This document shows, piece after piece, positions 24,063-32,814 of a stretch of 38,962 nucleotides of DNA. Source of the stretch: Candidatus Wolfebacteria bacterium (GTDB lineage: Bacteria; Patescibacteriota; Minisyncoccia; Phycocordibacterales; NVSU01); the NCBI GenBank assembly GCA_002401345.1, contig NVSU01000011.1, forward strand, positions 54 to 39,015, given 5' to 3'. How positions within the stretch are numbered: the stretch's first letter is position 1; the number at the start of each line of letters is the position of its first letter. The position numbers and the translations under genes were made by a program. The notes beneath the pieces were generated by a model, which saw nothing but the letters and a program-made list of their open reading frames with translations, ran no database searches and was not told the origin of the DNA.

Positions 24063-27047
24063 ATGTTAGAAAAGGCTTTTAATGATTATTATAAAATACT
24101 CAATAAAGAGCAGCGATTGGCTGTAGATACTATTGAGGGTCCTGTGATGGTAGTTGCAGGTCCTGGAACAGGTAAAACACAGATTTTGACACTTAGAATT
24201 GCTAACATATTACGAAAAACAGATGTCGATCCAGAAAATATTCTCGCACTTACATTCACTGAGTCAGGAGTTCATAGTATGAGAAAACGTTTAGCTAAGA
24301 TAATTGGAAGTAGAGCATATGCAGTTGAGATAAATACATTTCATGGATTTTGTAATGACGTGATCAAAAAGTATCCTGAGGAGTTCCCAAGGATTATCGG
24401 TTCCACACACATTAGTGAAGTTGATCAAATTAAAATTATTGAAGAAATTATAATGGAGTTACCACTTCAATATCTTAGGCCATTTGGAGATCAAATGTTT
24501 TATGTTCGATCAATTATCTCTTCAATTAATAATTTAAAAAGAGAAGGAGTTTCACCTGATGAGTTTTCTACTATCATTGCAAAGGAAATTGAGTCATTTG
24601 ATTTGATCTCTGATCTCTATCATGAGAAGGGGGCGTATAAAGATCAGATGAAGGGAGAATATCAAAAGCTTCAGAAAAAAATTTCCAAAAATAGCGAACT
24701 CAGCGAAGCGTATAAGAAGTATCAAGAGAAGTTGCAAGTACAAAGACTCTATGATTACAGTGACATGATCATTGAGGTATTGAGAGCGTTATCAGAAAAT
24801 AAAGATCTACTACTCATCCTTCAAGAAGAGCATCAATATATTTTGGTTGACGAACATCAAGATACAAATAATGCACAAAACAAAATAATGGAATTACTTG
24901 CAAGTTTTCATGATAATCCAAACATTTTTGTTGTAGGAGATGAGAAGCAGGCAATTTTTCGATTTCAAGGAGCTTCTGTAGAAAATTTTAATCGAATAAA
25001 AAATTTACATAAAAATGTATCAGTTGTCACACTTAAAAATAATTATAGATCATCTCAGAATATCTTAGATGCATCACACTCACTTTTAAAGGGCGATGAG
25101 GCACTTGTGTCTGGTAAGGTATCTCAGGGTACTAATGAAAAAATAAATCTCTATTCATTTGGCAGGGCAGAAGTGGAACATTATTTTATTGCACGTGATG
25201 TTGGCGAAAAAATCTCTCAAGGAGTTCAACCGCAGGAAATTGCCATTTTATATAGAAATAATAAGGATGCATTTGCTATAGCTAAAAGCCTTAGTGTACA
25301 GAACATTTCTTATTCCATTGAATCGGATCAGGATTTATTTACAGATTCAGATATTCGCAAAATTCTCATTTTACTTCAAATTATAAATTCATTTGGAGAT
25401 GAAGAATCCCTCTCTCAAGTACTTCATATTGATTTTCTTGGGATTGATCCATTGGATGTATACAAAATGGTGAAGTATGGTCGAGAACATTCGATACCTC
25501 TTTTCGATATTATTAAATCATCTTCCATGCTTGCAAAAGTTGGAGTGGAGTCTGAAAAAGAAATACGATCATTATATAAAAAACTCTCCAAGCTTGTAAC
25601 TATTAGTAAGAATAGTGATGTAACTACTTTTTTTGAACACTTCATTCAGGATTCAGGTTTTCTTGCATATATACTTGGGAAAGACGCTATTTCAGATAGA
25701 TTTGATGTGCTCAATAGTTTCTTCGCTGAAGTGAAGTCAATAGTTGAAACGCATCCGGATGCAAAACTCGCTGACTTTATGAATTATTTAAATACGCTTA
25801 GCTCACATGGTATTTTAATAAAAAAAAGAGGGGATGGACGAAATGAAAATTCAGTTCGACTTATGACAGTTCATAAATCAAAGGGCCAAGAGTTTGATTA
25901 TGTCTATATTGTAGGGGCGTACAATGGGCATTTTGGTAATAAGAGAAAAGTGAATCCACTAGAGATTTTACCGAGCGTATTTTCTAATGAGGTTTCAGAT
26001 TCTAAAAATAATAATGATGATGAGCGCAGACTGTTTTATGTTGCACTGACTCGCGCACGAGAAGGTATTTCATTAACATATACGAGGCAGAGTGATTCGG
26101 GAAAAGAACAATTACCATCACAATTTATAGAAGAAATTGATTCGGATTATATTAGCGTTGTTGATACGAGTGCAATAGAGCAAGAATATTATGATGATAC
26201 AGGAAGGAATTTCCCCGCTCCAGCAGAGGACGATGGAGAGAAAGATGTGTCTAATAAAGAATTGATCGCTGAATTATTTATAAAGAATGGTTTATCTGTA
26301 ACAGCTATAAATAATTATTTAACGTGTCCATGGAGATATTTTTATAATAACCTTATTCGTATTCCCCGGACATTCACAAAACACCAACTCTATGGAACTG
26401 CAATTCATAATACACTTGAGTCATTTTTTGAAAAACAAAAAGAAAATGAAGTGAGCAAAGAGACACTCATTGAAATGTTTATTCATTCTTTAAGTACACA
26501 GCCACTTACAAAGAACGACCATAAGGAAGTACTTGAAAAAGGGAAGCGAGCGCTTGATGGATATTATGATGCGTATAGTGCGTCTTGGAATTCAAATTTA
26601 CTTACAGAATTTTATATTAAGGGTGTGCTTTTAACACCTGATATACGTTTAACTGGAAAGATAGATAAAATAGAATTTCTTGATGATTCAAATAAGGCAC
26701 TTGTTATAGATTACAAAACAAAGAAGCCTGTATCGCGGCGTGAAATTGAAGGTCAGACAAAAAAAGGTAATGGAGACCTAAAACGACAACTGGTCTTTTA
26801 TAAACTTCTACTTGATAGATATGAGAATGGTAAATATGATATGAAGTATGGAGTTATAGATTTTATAGAACCCAATGAGAGAGGGAAGTATAAGAAGGAA
26901 GAATTTGAGATTACTGATGATGAAGTGATTGATCTTGAACACACAATAAAAAAAATCTCCGAAGAGATCTTATCATTATCATTTTGGGATACTCGATGTG
27001 GCGATAAAGAATGTGAATATTGTTCACTTCGAGAGTTAATGAAATAA
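24063..27047 (+). CDS. UvrD/Rep-like superfamily 1 helicase fused to a C-terminal PD-(D/E)XK (Fe-S type) nuclease domain
   Basis: Walker A VAGPGTGKTQILTLRIANIL, QYILVDEHQDTN, VGDEKQAIFRFQGA, RLMTVHKSKGQEFDYV; C-term GTAIHNTLE, KIDKIEF...LVIDYKTKKP, CGDKECEYC. Confidence 0.93.
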   Translation: MLEKAFNDYYKILNKEQRLAVDTIEGPVMVVAGPGTGKTQILTLRIANILRKTDVDPENILALTFTESGVHSMRKRLAKIIGSRAYAVEINTFHGFCNDVIKKYPEEFPRIIGSTHISEVDQIKIIEEIIMELPLQYLRPFGDQMFYVRSIISSINNLKREGVSPDEFSTIIAKEIESFDLISDLYHEKGAYKDQMKGEYQKLQKKISKNSELSEAYKKYQEKLQVQRLYDYSDMIIEVLRALSENKDLLLILQEEHQYILVDEHQDTNNAQNKIMELLASFHDNPNIFVVGDEKQAIFRFQGASVENFNRIKNLHKNVSVVTLKNNYRSSQNILDASHSLLKGDEALVSGKVSQGTNEKINLYSFGRAEVEHYFIARDVGEKISQGVQPQEIAILYRNNKDAFAIAKSLSVQNISYSIESDQDLFTDSDIRKILILLQIINSFGDEESLSQVLHIDFLGIDPLDVYKMVKYGREHSIPLFDIIKSSSMLAKVGVESEKEIRSLYKKLSKLVTISKNSDVTTFFEHFIQDSGFLAYILGKDAISDRFDVLNSFFAEVKSIVETHPDAKLADFMNYLNTLSSHGILIKKRGDGRNENSVRLMTVHKSKGQEFDYVYIVGAYNGHFGNKRKVNPLEILPSVFSNEVSDSKNNNDDERRLFYVALTRAREGISLTYTRQSDSGKEQLPSQFIEEIDSDYISVVDTSAIEQEYYDDTGRNFPAPAEDDGEKDVSNKELIAELFIKNGLSVTAINNYLTCPWRYFYNNLIRIPRTFTKHQLYGTAIHNTLESFFEKQKENEVSKETLIEMFIHSLSTQPLTKNDHKEVLEKGKRALDGYYDAYSASWNSNLLTEFYIKGVLLTPDIRLTGKIDKIEFLDDSNKALVIDYKTKKPVSRREIEGQTKKGNGDLKRQLVFYKLLLDRYENGKYDMKYGVIDFIEPNERGKYKKEEFEITDDEVIDLEHTIKKISEEILSLSFWDTRCGDKECEYCSLRELMK

Positions 27048-27066
27048 AAAGTTGAATCTAGTAGCG

Positions 27067-27156
27067 TTATATCTTATCAAGCACTCCTAAATAGTATCCG
27101 AGTGCAGCAAATACCAACAAAAGTATGAAGGCTATGATTTTCTCGTGTGTTCTCAT
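27067..27156 (-). CDS. possible 29-aa single-TM peptide
   Basis: MRTHEKIIAFILLLVFAALGYYLGVLDKI*. Confidence 0.35.
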   Translation of the reverse strand: MRTHEKIIAFILLLVFAALGYYLGVLDKI

Positions 27157-27177
27157 ATTCAAAGTATACAGGATGTA

Positions 27178-27297
27178 TCCCGTTAGAGATAGGAAGTCAA
27201 AGATTTCCGTATAATGTGTAATAAATCCTAATTGTTTTTATTATATCTGTAGATTCTCCATAAAGTCCAGTACATAACGTTTAGATCTCTAACGGGA
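27178..27297. mobile_element. 120-bp TIR element E, inverted copy of element A, direct repeat TGTA
   Basis: Reverse complement differs from 11780-11899 at 5 positions by eye; TGTA at 27174-27177 and 27298-27301. Confidence 0.92.
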
Positions 27298-27336
27298 TGT
27301 ACTTTGTTTTTAAAATGATATAATAATCAAATATCT

Positions 27337-28035
27337 ATGGAAAATAATGATAAAAAAGGGCATCTTCACCCGTTAACACAGGTTATGCAGGAAGTTACTA
27401 CTATTTTTGGGGAAATGGGATTTTCTATTGAAGTAGGTCCAGAAATTGAAGACGAATGGCATAATTTCGATGCACTCAATGTTCCCAAGGATCATCCGGC
27501 ACGTGACATGCAAGATACTTTTTTTGTAAAAGGTAAGAAAGAGACAGTCATGAGAACACATACATCACCTGTGCAGATTCACTACATGCAGGAACACGAA
27601 CCCCCAATCAAAATTATTGTTCCTGGAAAAGTATTTAGACACGAAGCGACCGATGCAACTCATGAAGCTCAATTTCATCAAATAGAGGGATTATATGTAG
27701 ACAAGGATGTTTCAATTGCACATTTGAAAGGTATCCTTTTGGAATTTTTTAAAAGGTTTTTAGGTGAAGAAGTTGAGATACGACTCCGTCCGGGGTATTT
27801 TCCATTTGTAGAACCTGGCGTTGAGGTGGATTTGAAATTTAAAGGGAAGTGGCTAGAAGTGCTCGGTGCAGGGATGGTACATCCAAATGTATTAAAAAAT
27901 GTAAATATAGATCCGGAAAAATATAAAGGACTTGCATTTGGTATTGGTCTCGATCGACTTATGATGATGAAATATAACATTCCGGATGTTCGACTTTCGT
28001 ATGAAGGAGATCTTCGGTTTGTTAATCAATTTTAA
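27337..28035 (+). CDS. pheS: phenylalanine--tRNA ligase alpha subunit, lacking N-terminal coiled coil
   Basis: [77 protein letters not shown]. Confidence 0.95.
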   Translation: MENNDKKGHLHPLTQVMQEVTTIFGEMGFSIEVGPEIEDEWHNFDALNVPKDHPARDMQDTFFVKGKKETVMRTHTSPVQIHYMQEHEPPIKIIVPGKVFRHEATDATHEAQFHQIEGLYVDKDVSIAHLKGILLEFFKRFLGEEVEIRLRPGYFPFVEPGVEVDLKFKGKWLEVLGAGMVHPNVLKNVNIDPEKYKGLAFGIGLDRLMMMKYNIPDVRLSYEGDLRFVNQF

Positions 28036-28037
28036 TT

Positions 28038-29987
28038 ATGTTAGTTTCATATAATTGGCTGCAATCATATATAGAAGACACACTTCCTGATCCAGAATCA
28101 CTTGTGGATTCTCTGTCGCTTCATGCATTTGAAATTGAAGGTCTTGATCCCATTAGAATTGACGACTCTCAAGGAGAGTCTACTTCTAACGGGACAGGAC
28201 AGATCATTGATTGGGTTATTGATGTGGATGTACTGCCTAATCGGGCACACGATGCACTTTCACATTTTGGAATTGCTCGTGAGATTACCGTTATTTTAGG
28301 TCTTACGTTAAAGGAACGTACACGTAAGCAGATTGAGGCGAAAGATTCTGACTTGGAGATTGAAATTAAGAATAAAGATAAGTGTCGACGATACATTGGA
28401 CGCGAGATAGATAATATACAGGTTGGTCCTTCTCCAGACTGGCTTAAAAAAAGTCTAGAAACGATAGGACAAAAATCTATCAATAATGTTGTGGACGCCA
28501 CAAATTATGTGATGTTTTCTTTTGGTCAACCTTTGCATGCATTTGACGCTGATAAACTTGAGAGTAAAAAAATTATTATAAGAGACGCGAAAGAAGGTGA
28601 GAAAATAACACTGCTTACCGGGGAAGAAATTTCACTGTCTAGTTTACATCTTGTTATTGCTGATGAAGCTGGTGCACTTGCAATAGCTGGTGTAAAGGGA
28701 GGTACAAAAGCTGAAGTAGAAAAGAGTACGACGAATATAATAATAGAATCAGCTAACTTTGAACCTGTAAGTACAAGAAAAACAGCTCATGCATTACACA
28801 TTCATACTGATTCAGTAAAACGATTTGAAAATGAGATAAGTCCCGAATTTTCACAAATAGGAATGGACGAGGTAGTTGAACTTATTTCAGAAATAGCAGG
28901 AAGTCATAGTACAAAAATTAACACTCAAGTAGATGTATATCCTCATCCAGTAGAATCTTGGAGAGTACAATTACGTAGTGATGATATTTCAGCTGTATTG
29001 GGAGTTACTATTTCTTTACGTGAAGTCGAAGATATACTAAAGAGATTTGGTTTCGAATATAGTGAAGCGACAGGAATCTTTGATATTGCTATTCCATTCT
29101 ATAGACTTGATCTAAAAATAAAGGAAGACGTCATAGAAGAGATCGCGAGAATATATGGATATTCAAACATTAAAGGAATAATACCGAATGATACTGTTGA
29201 GAGAGAAGTAAATAAGAAGTTTTACTATGCATCAAAAATAAGAAAATTTTTAACTGAACATGCATATTCAGAAGTGTACACATATTCATTTGTACATTCT
29301 GGAGATGTAGAAATGATAAATCCATTAGCATCTGACAAGAAATTTTTGCGCAATAGTCTTGTTGAAGGATTGCAAAAAAGTGTAGAGTTAAACTCTCATA
29401 ACAAAGATTTACTGATGCTCGATGCTATAAAGATATTTGAAATAGGTACAGTATTTAAAAAGAATAGGGAACACATGTCGCTTGCACTTGCGTCAACTGA
29501 AAAACAAAAGGAATTAGAAAATAGCATTGAAATGCTCGGGGAGCATTTAGGAATAAAACTCAATGGGAAGCTTTTTGAGAATGTGCTCGAAATAGATCTT
29601 GATGATGCTATGGAGGTACTTCCAGATGTGGATGAATACGGTGATGTATTGAAAGTATCCGAAGTTACCACATTATTTTCACCAATTTCACAGTATCCAG
29701 TTATTTCAAGAGATATTGCAGTGTGGATTCCCAATAACCAATCAAAAGAAGACCTAGTCTCATTGATTAAAGATAGAGCTGGTACACTTCTAGTAACAGA
29801 GCCGAGGTTATTTGATCAATTTACCCCAGAAAAAGATTCTGGCAATAAATATGAAGGAAATACCTCATATGCGTACCGTTTAGTGTTTCAATCTCAAGAA
29901 AAAACGCTTTCAGACAATGAAGTGAACGTATTTATGGATGCAATAAATAAAGGAATTTCGTCTAAATCAGACTGGGAAGTGAGATAG
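28038..29987 (+). CDS. pheT: phenylalanine--tRNA ligase beta subunit
   Basis: MLVSYNWLQSYIEDTLP, VLPNRAHDALSHFGIAREI, NNVVDATNYVMFSFGQPLHAFDADKL; C-terminal FDX-ACB-like YPVISRDIAVWI. Confidence 0.95.
   Translation: MLVSYNWLQSYIEDTLPDPESLVDSLSLHAFEIEGLDPIRIDDSQGESTSNGTGQIIDWVIDVDVLPNRAHDALSHFGIAREITVILGLTLKERTRKQIEAKDSDLEIEIKNKDKCRRYIGREIDNIQVGPSPDWLKKSLETIGQKSINNVVDATNYVMFSFGQPLHAFDADKLESKKIIIRDAKEGEKITLLTGEEISLSSLHLVIADEAGALAIAGVKGGTKAEVEKSTTNIIIESANFEPVSTRKTAHALHIHTDSVKRFENEISPEFSQIGMDEVVELISEIAGSHSTKINTQVDVYPHPVESWRVQLRSDDISAVLGVTISLREVEDILKRFGFEYSEATGIFDIAIPFYRLDLKIKEDVIEEIARIYGYSNIKGIIPNDTVEREVNKKFYYASKIRKFLTEHAYSEVYTYSFVHSGDVEMINPLASDKKFLRNSLVEGLQKSVELNSHNKDLLMLDAIKIFEIGTVFKKNREHMSLALASTEKQKELENSIEMLGEHLGIKLNGKLFENVLEIDLDDAMEVLPDVDEYGDVLKVSEVTTLFSPISQYPVISRDIAVWIPNNQSKEDLVSLIKDRAGTLLVTEPRLFDQFTPEKDSGNKYEGNTSYAYRLVFQSQEKTLSDNEVNVFMDAINKGISSKSDWEVR
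28148..28194. repeat. 47-bp mini-element with TCCCRTTAGAA ends inside pheT
   Basis: TCCCATTAGAA...TTCTAACGGGA enclosing GACTCTC-AAG-GAGAGTC. Confidence 0.6.
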
Positions 29988-30084
29988 AACCTTTTTTCAT
30001 ATATTGCTAGTCCACTATTGTTTTTAGAATAATCATTGTACTATTAGAATAATAGGTATTAATAATTTTCACTACATATAGTAT

Positions 30085-31422
30085 ATGCATACAAATAAAA
30101 TATATTTACACTACATTATTTCAAGTGTGATTCTACTGTCTTTTGCCTTTCTGTTACCGCTTACTACTCATGCTCAAGATAGCGCAACAAGAGCGGCAGG
30201 AGCAGATATTCAAGTGACTGCACAGTCAGTACAACAGCCAACAGTGGCAGCTGAGGAAAATGCGGCACGTCCAATTATATTGGAATTCCAAAGTCCGGTA
30301 GAGGCTCGTGGTTTATTGTTTAATATAGTTGTTATTAACAGCGATGGGGAAGTCGTGTTTGAGACTAAGACAGCACAAAATAGTGTGGAGCTGCCATTGT
30401 TACCACCAGGATTTTATACATGGAGAGTTAATACAACTGCAACTGGATATAAACCAAGTCCAGCCGTTGAGTCTAATTTTACTGTGAGCTCGAGACCTTC
30501 TATTTCAACAGGAATGCCTGCACCAATTACAACAAATGCAGTTGAAGATCGAAATATATTAAACAGACTATTCGATGGTGTTAAAAAGATACTCGGGAGT
30601 ATTGCTACTTTTGTTCAAGGAATTATAGGAATATCACCTTCTAAAGTTTTTGTTGATACGGAAGCTCCATTATCTAGTGATTTGTTTGGACAGGGTGGAT
30701 ATAATAAAATTCAAAAAATAGCCCAAAGTATAGAAGAGCCACCAACTCCTACATTCACGTTCAATAAGATTAGAACTAAGATTGGGAAATATCTTTCTCC
30801 CACTGATGGAGTCATTATTTCATTTCAAAATAATGATGCTTCAGGAAATTATGATGTTCCGGACAATAATCCGTTTGGTAGTGTGCTCGCATCTGCATCA
30901 GGAATAATCCCGGTACTTCAGAGTTATTCCCAAGGTGACCAACTTTCTAATTCTTATAGGAAGTCATTTTCATCTTTTTCTGTGGACATACCTGCTGATT
31001 TACAAAGTGGTGAAAAATTCTGGATAGTATTTGAAAGAAGTGGAGCATTTACAAGTTGTACCTTGGGAGATAGTGAGTGTTCATATTCACTTGCAAAACA
31101 AAGTGGAGACCCATATCCATCTAGTGTGAATCCAAGCGGAAAAGGAGAACAACTTAATTATATAGATTGTACCAATGATAATGTGAATAATCCTGATTGG
31201 CTTCCCGCGGGAGTTGACTGTAGTACTGTAATAGCTCAAGGAATAGGCAGTACTGGAACAATAGTTTCTCCAGGAGGAATAGGAGGTGAATTTCCAGGAA
31301 CTGGCGGGATAGTAGTCGTTGGGGGTGGATCATCAGGAAGCGTGGATGATGTTGATCTGCAGTTAATAGGTAAGACACCAAGATTAATACGGAAGAAAGA
31401 TTTAACTGAACAGGAGTTATAA
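30085..31422 (+). CDS. secreted cell-surface protein
   Basis: Signal-like N-terminus YIISSVILLSFAFLLPLTTHAQ; beta-type domain SPVEARGLLFNIVVIN...FYTWRVNTTATG; Gly-rich C-terminus. Confidence 0.75.
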   Translation: MHTNKIYLHYIISSVILLSFAFLLPLTTHAQDSATRAAGADIQVTAQSVQQPTVAAEENAARPIILEFQSPVEARGLLFNIVVINSDGEVVFETKTAQNSVELPLLPPGFYTWRVNTTATGYKPSPAVESNFTVSSRPSISTGMPAPITTNAVEDRNILNRLFDGVKKILGSIATFVQGIIGISPSKVFVDTEAPLSSDLFGQGGYNKIQKIAQSIEEPPTPTFTFNKIRTKIGKYLSPTDGVIISFQNNDASGNYDVPDNNPFGSVLASASGIIPVLQSYSQGDQLSNSYRKSFSSFSVDIPADLQSGEKFWIVFERSGAFTSCTLGDSECSYSLAKQSGDPYPSSVNPSGKGEQLNYIDCTNDNVNNPDWLPAGVDCSTVIAQGIGSTGTIVSPGGIGGEFPGTGGIVVVGGGSSGSVDDVDLQLIGKTPRLIRKKDLTEQEL

Positions 31423-31456
31423 TAACGTTGTAAGATAACATTAATAAAGTATATAC

Positions 31457-32656
31457 ATGAAACATCTTCTTAAAAAACATTTACTATCAGTAGTGGCAAT
31501 ATTGTTCCTTATAGGAATCTCTGTATTATTTTTGACAAAAGATGACATACTGGCAGCTGCACCATCAGGCGGATACGCTGCAGGAGCTACGTTAAATCCA
31601 GATTGTTTTCCAGATGTAGGAGATCCAGATTGTAAAGTGATCGCTGCAGGAGGAGATTTTGCTGACGCAGGTGAAGCAGGAACAGCAGATCGAACACTTG
31701 GTAACACTGATGCTTTTGATTTAGGTTTTATTACTGATGGTCTAACACGACTTCATATTCAGAGTGATGGTAATGTTGGTATTGGCGTATCGACGCCAGG
31801 GTATGACGTTACGATTAAATCAGATGATATGGATTATGGGCTAGTGCATACAGCCACTTCAATAGCCTCATCTGTGATAGCTGAAATAGGAACATGGATT
31901 GATGCCGATAACGAGGAAGATACGCATTTCGGAGGATTTATTGGTACAAAAACCAATCATCCATTTCATCTTTTTGCTAATGACGATGGTGATGCTAATC
32001 CAGATGGTCCTATTCCACGGTTAACAATTGAGAAGAATGGTAATGTGGGGATTGGAACAGATTTTGATTTTTCATATGGTAATACAGTAGAAGGAATAGG
32101 GGTGATTGGACTTTCGAACGCAACGACTGTTCCAATAGGAGCTATAACAAGCGGTGGAGGTGTGCTCTATTCTACAGGAGGCATATTGCATTGGCTGAAA
32201 CAAGATGGAACAGATGTAGATCTTACTGCTGGAGGTGGGGGAGGACCTTCGGTAGTAAATCAAGTGAAGGTATCTTTATCTGCTGCACAAATAGAAGCAT
32301 TTGATACTGTACCCGTTGAATTAGTTGCAGCACCAGGGGCAGGTTTTGCATTACAAGTTGTAAATGTGGCTGTAAGGTATAATTTTGTCTCTGAACAGTA
32401 TTCCTTTTCCTTTGGAGAAGCTTTGATAAAAAACCCAAGTGCCATAGGTGAACAAGCGAAATTTGATGAAAGTGTATTACAAGCTCTTTCATCAAATCTT
32501 CAGTCAATTCAAGTTGTTACAGGCGCAAGTGCCTCAAATAATATGGTGGAAGGCGAGAAATTGCAAATCAAAGCTATTGGTAGCTCAGCAACGTGTACTG
32601 GTACTTGTGATGGAACATTGGATATATACCTATCATATCGAACAATAACACTATAA
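31457..32656 (+). CDS. secreted surface protein with tail-fibre-like GNVGIG repeats
   Basis: N-terminal hydrophobic segment; DGNVGIGVSTP and NGNVGIGTDF repeats. Confidence 0.75.
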   Translation: MKHLLKKHLLSVVAILFLIGISVLFLTKDDILAAAPSGGYAAGATLNPDCFPDVGDPDCKVIAAGGDFADAGEAGTADRTLGNTDAFDLGFITDGLTRLHIQSDGNVGIGVSTPGYDVTIKSDDMDYGLVHTATSIASSVIAEIGTWIDADNEEDTHFGGFIGTKTNHPFHLFANDDGDANPDGPIPRLTIEKNGNVGIGTDFDFSYGNTVEGIGVIGLSNATTVPIGAITSGGGVLYSTGGILHWLKQDGTDVDLTAGGGGGPSVVNQVKVSLSAAQIEAFDTVPVELVAAPGAGFALQVVNVAVRYNFVSEQYSFSFGEALIKNPSAIGEQAKFDESVLQALSSNLQSIQVVTGASASNNMVEGEKLQIKAIGSSATCTGTCDGTLDIYLSYRTITL

Positions 32657-32667
32657 ATAGATTAAAT

Positions 32668-32704
32668 TGAAGTTGAAAAAGCCTCATTTATGAGGCTTTT
32701 TTAA
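32668..32704 (+). terminator. terminator
   Basis: AAAAAGCCTCATTTATGAGGCTTTTTT. Confidence 0.85.
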
Positions 32705-32814
32705 ATGCACAGTTTTGCCCAAAAACGCTTTATTTTAAAGTCTTTTTTTGCTAAAATAGCTATATGGAAAGAGCCACATTTTAAGATGATGGCTATTAAA
32801 TTTTAATCAAATAA

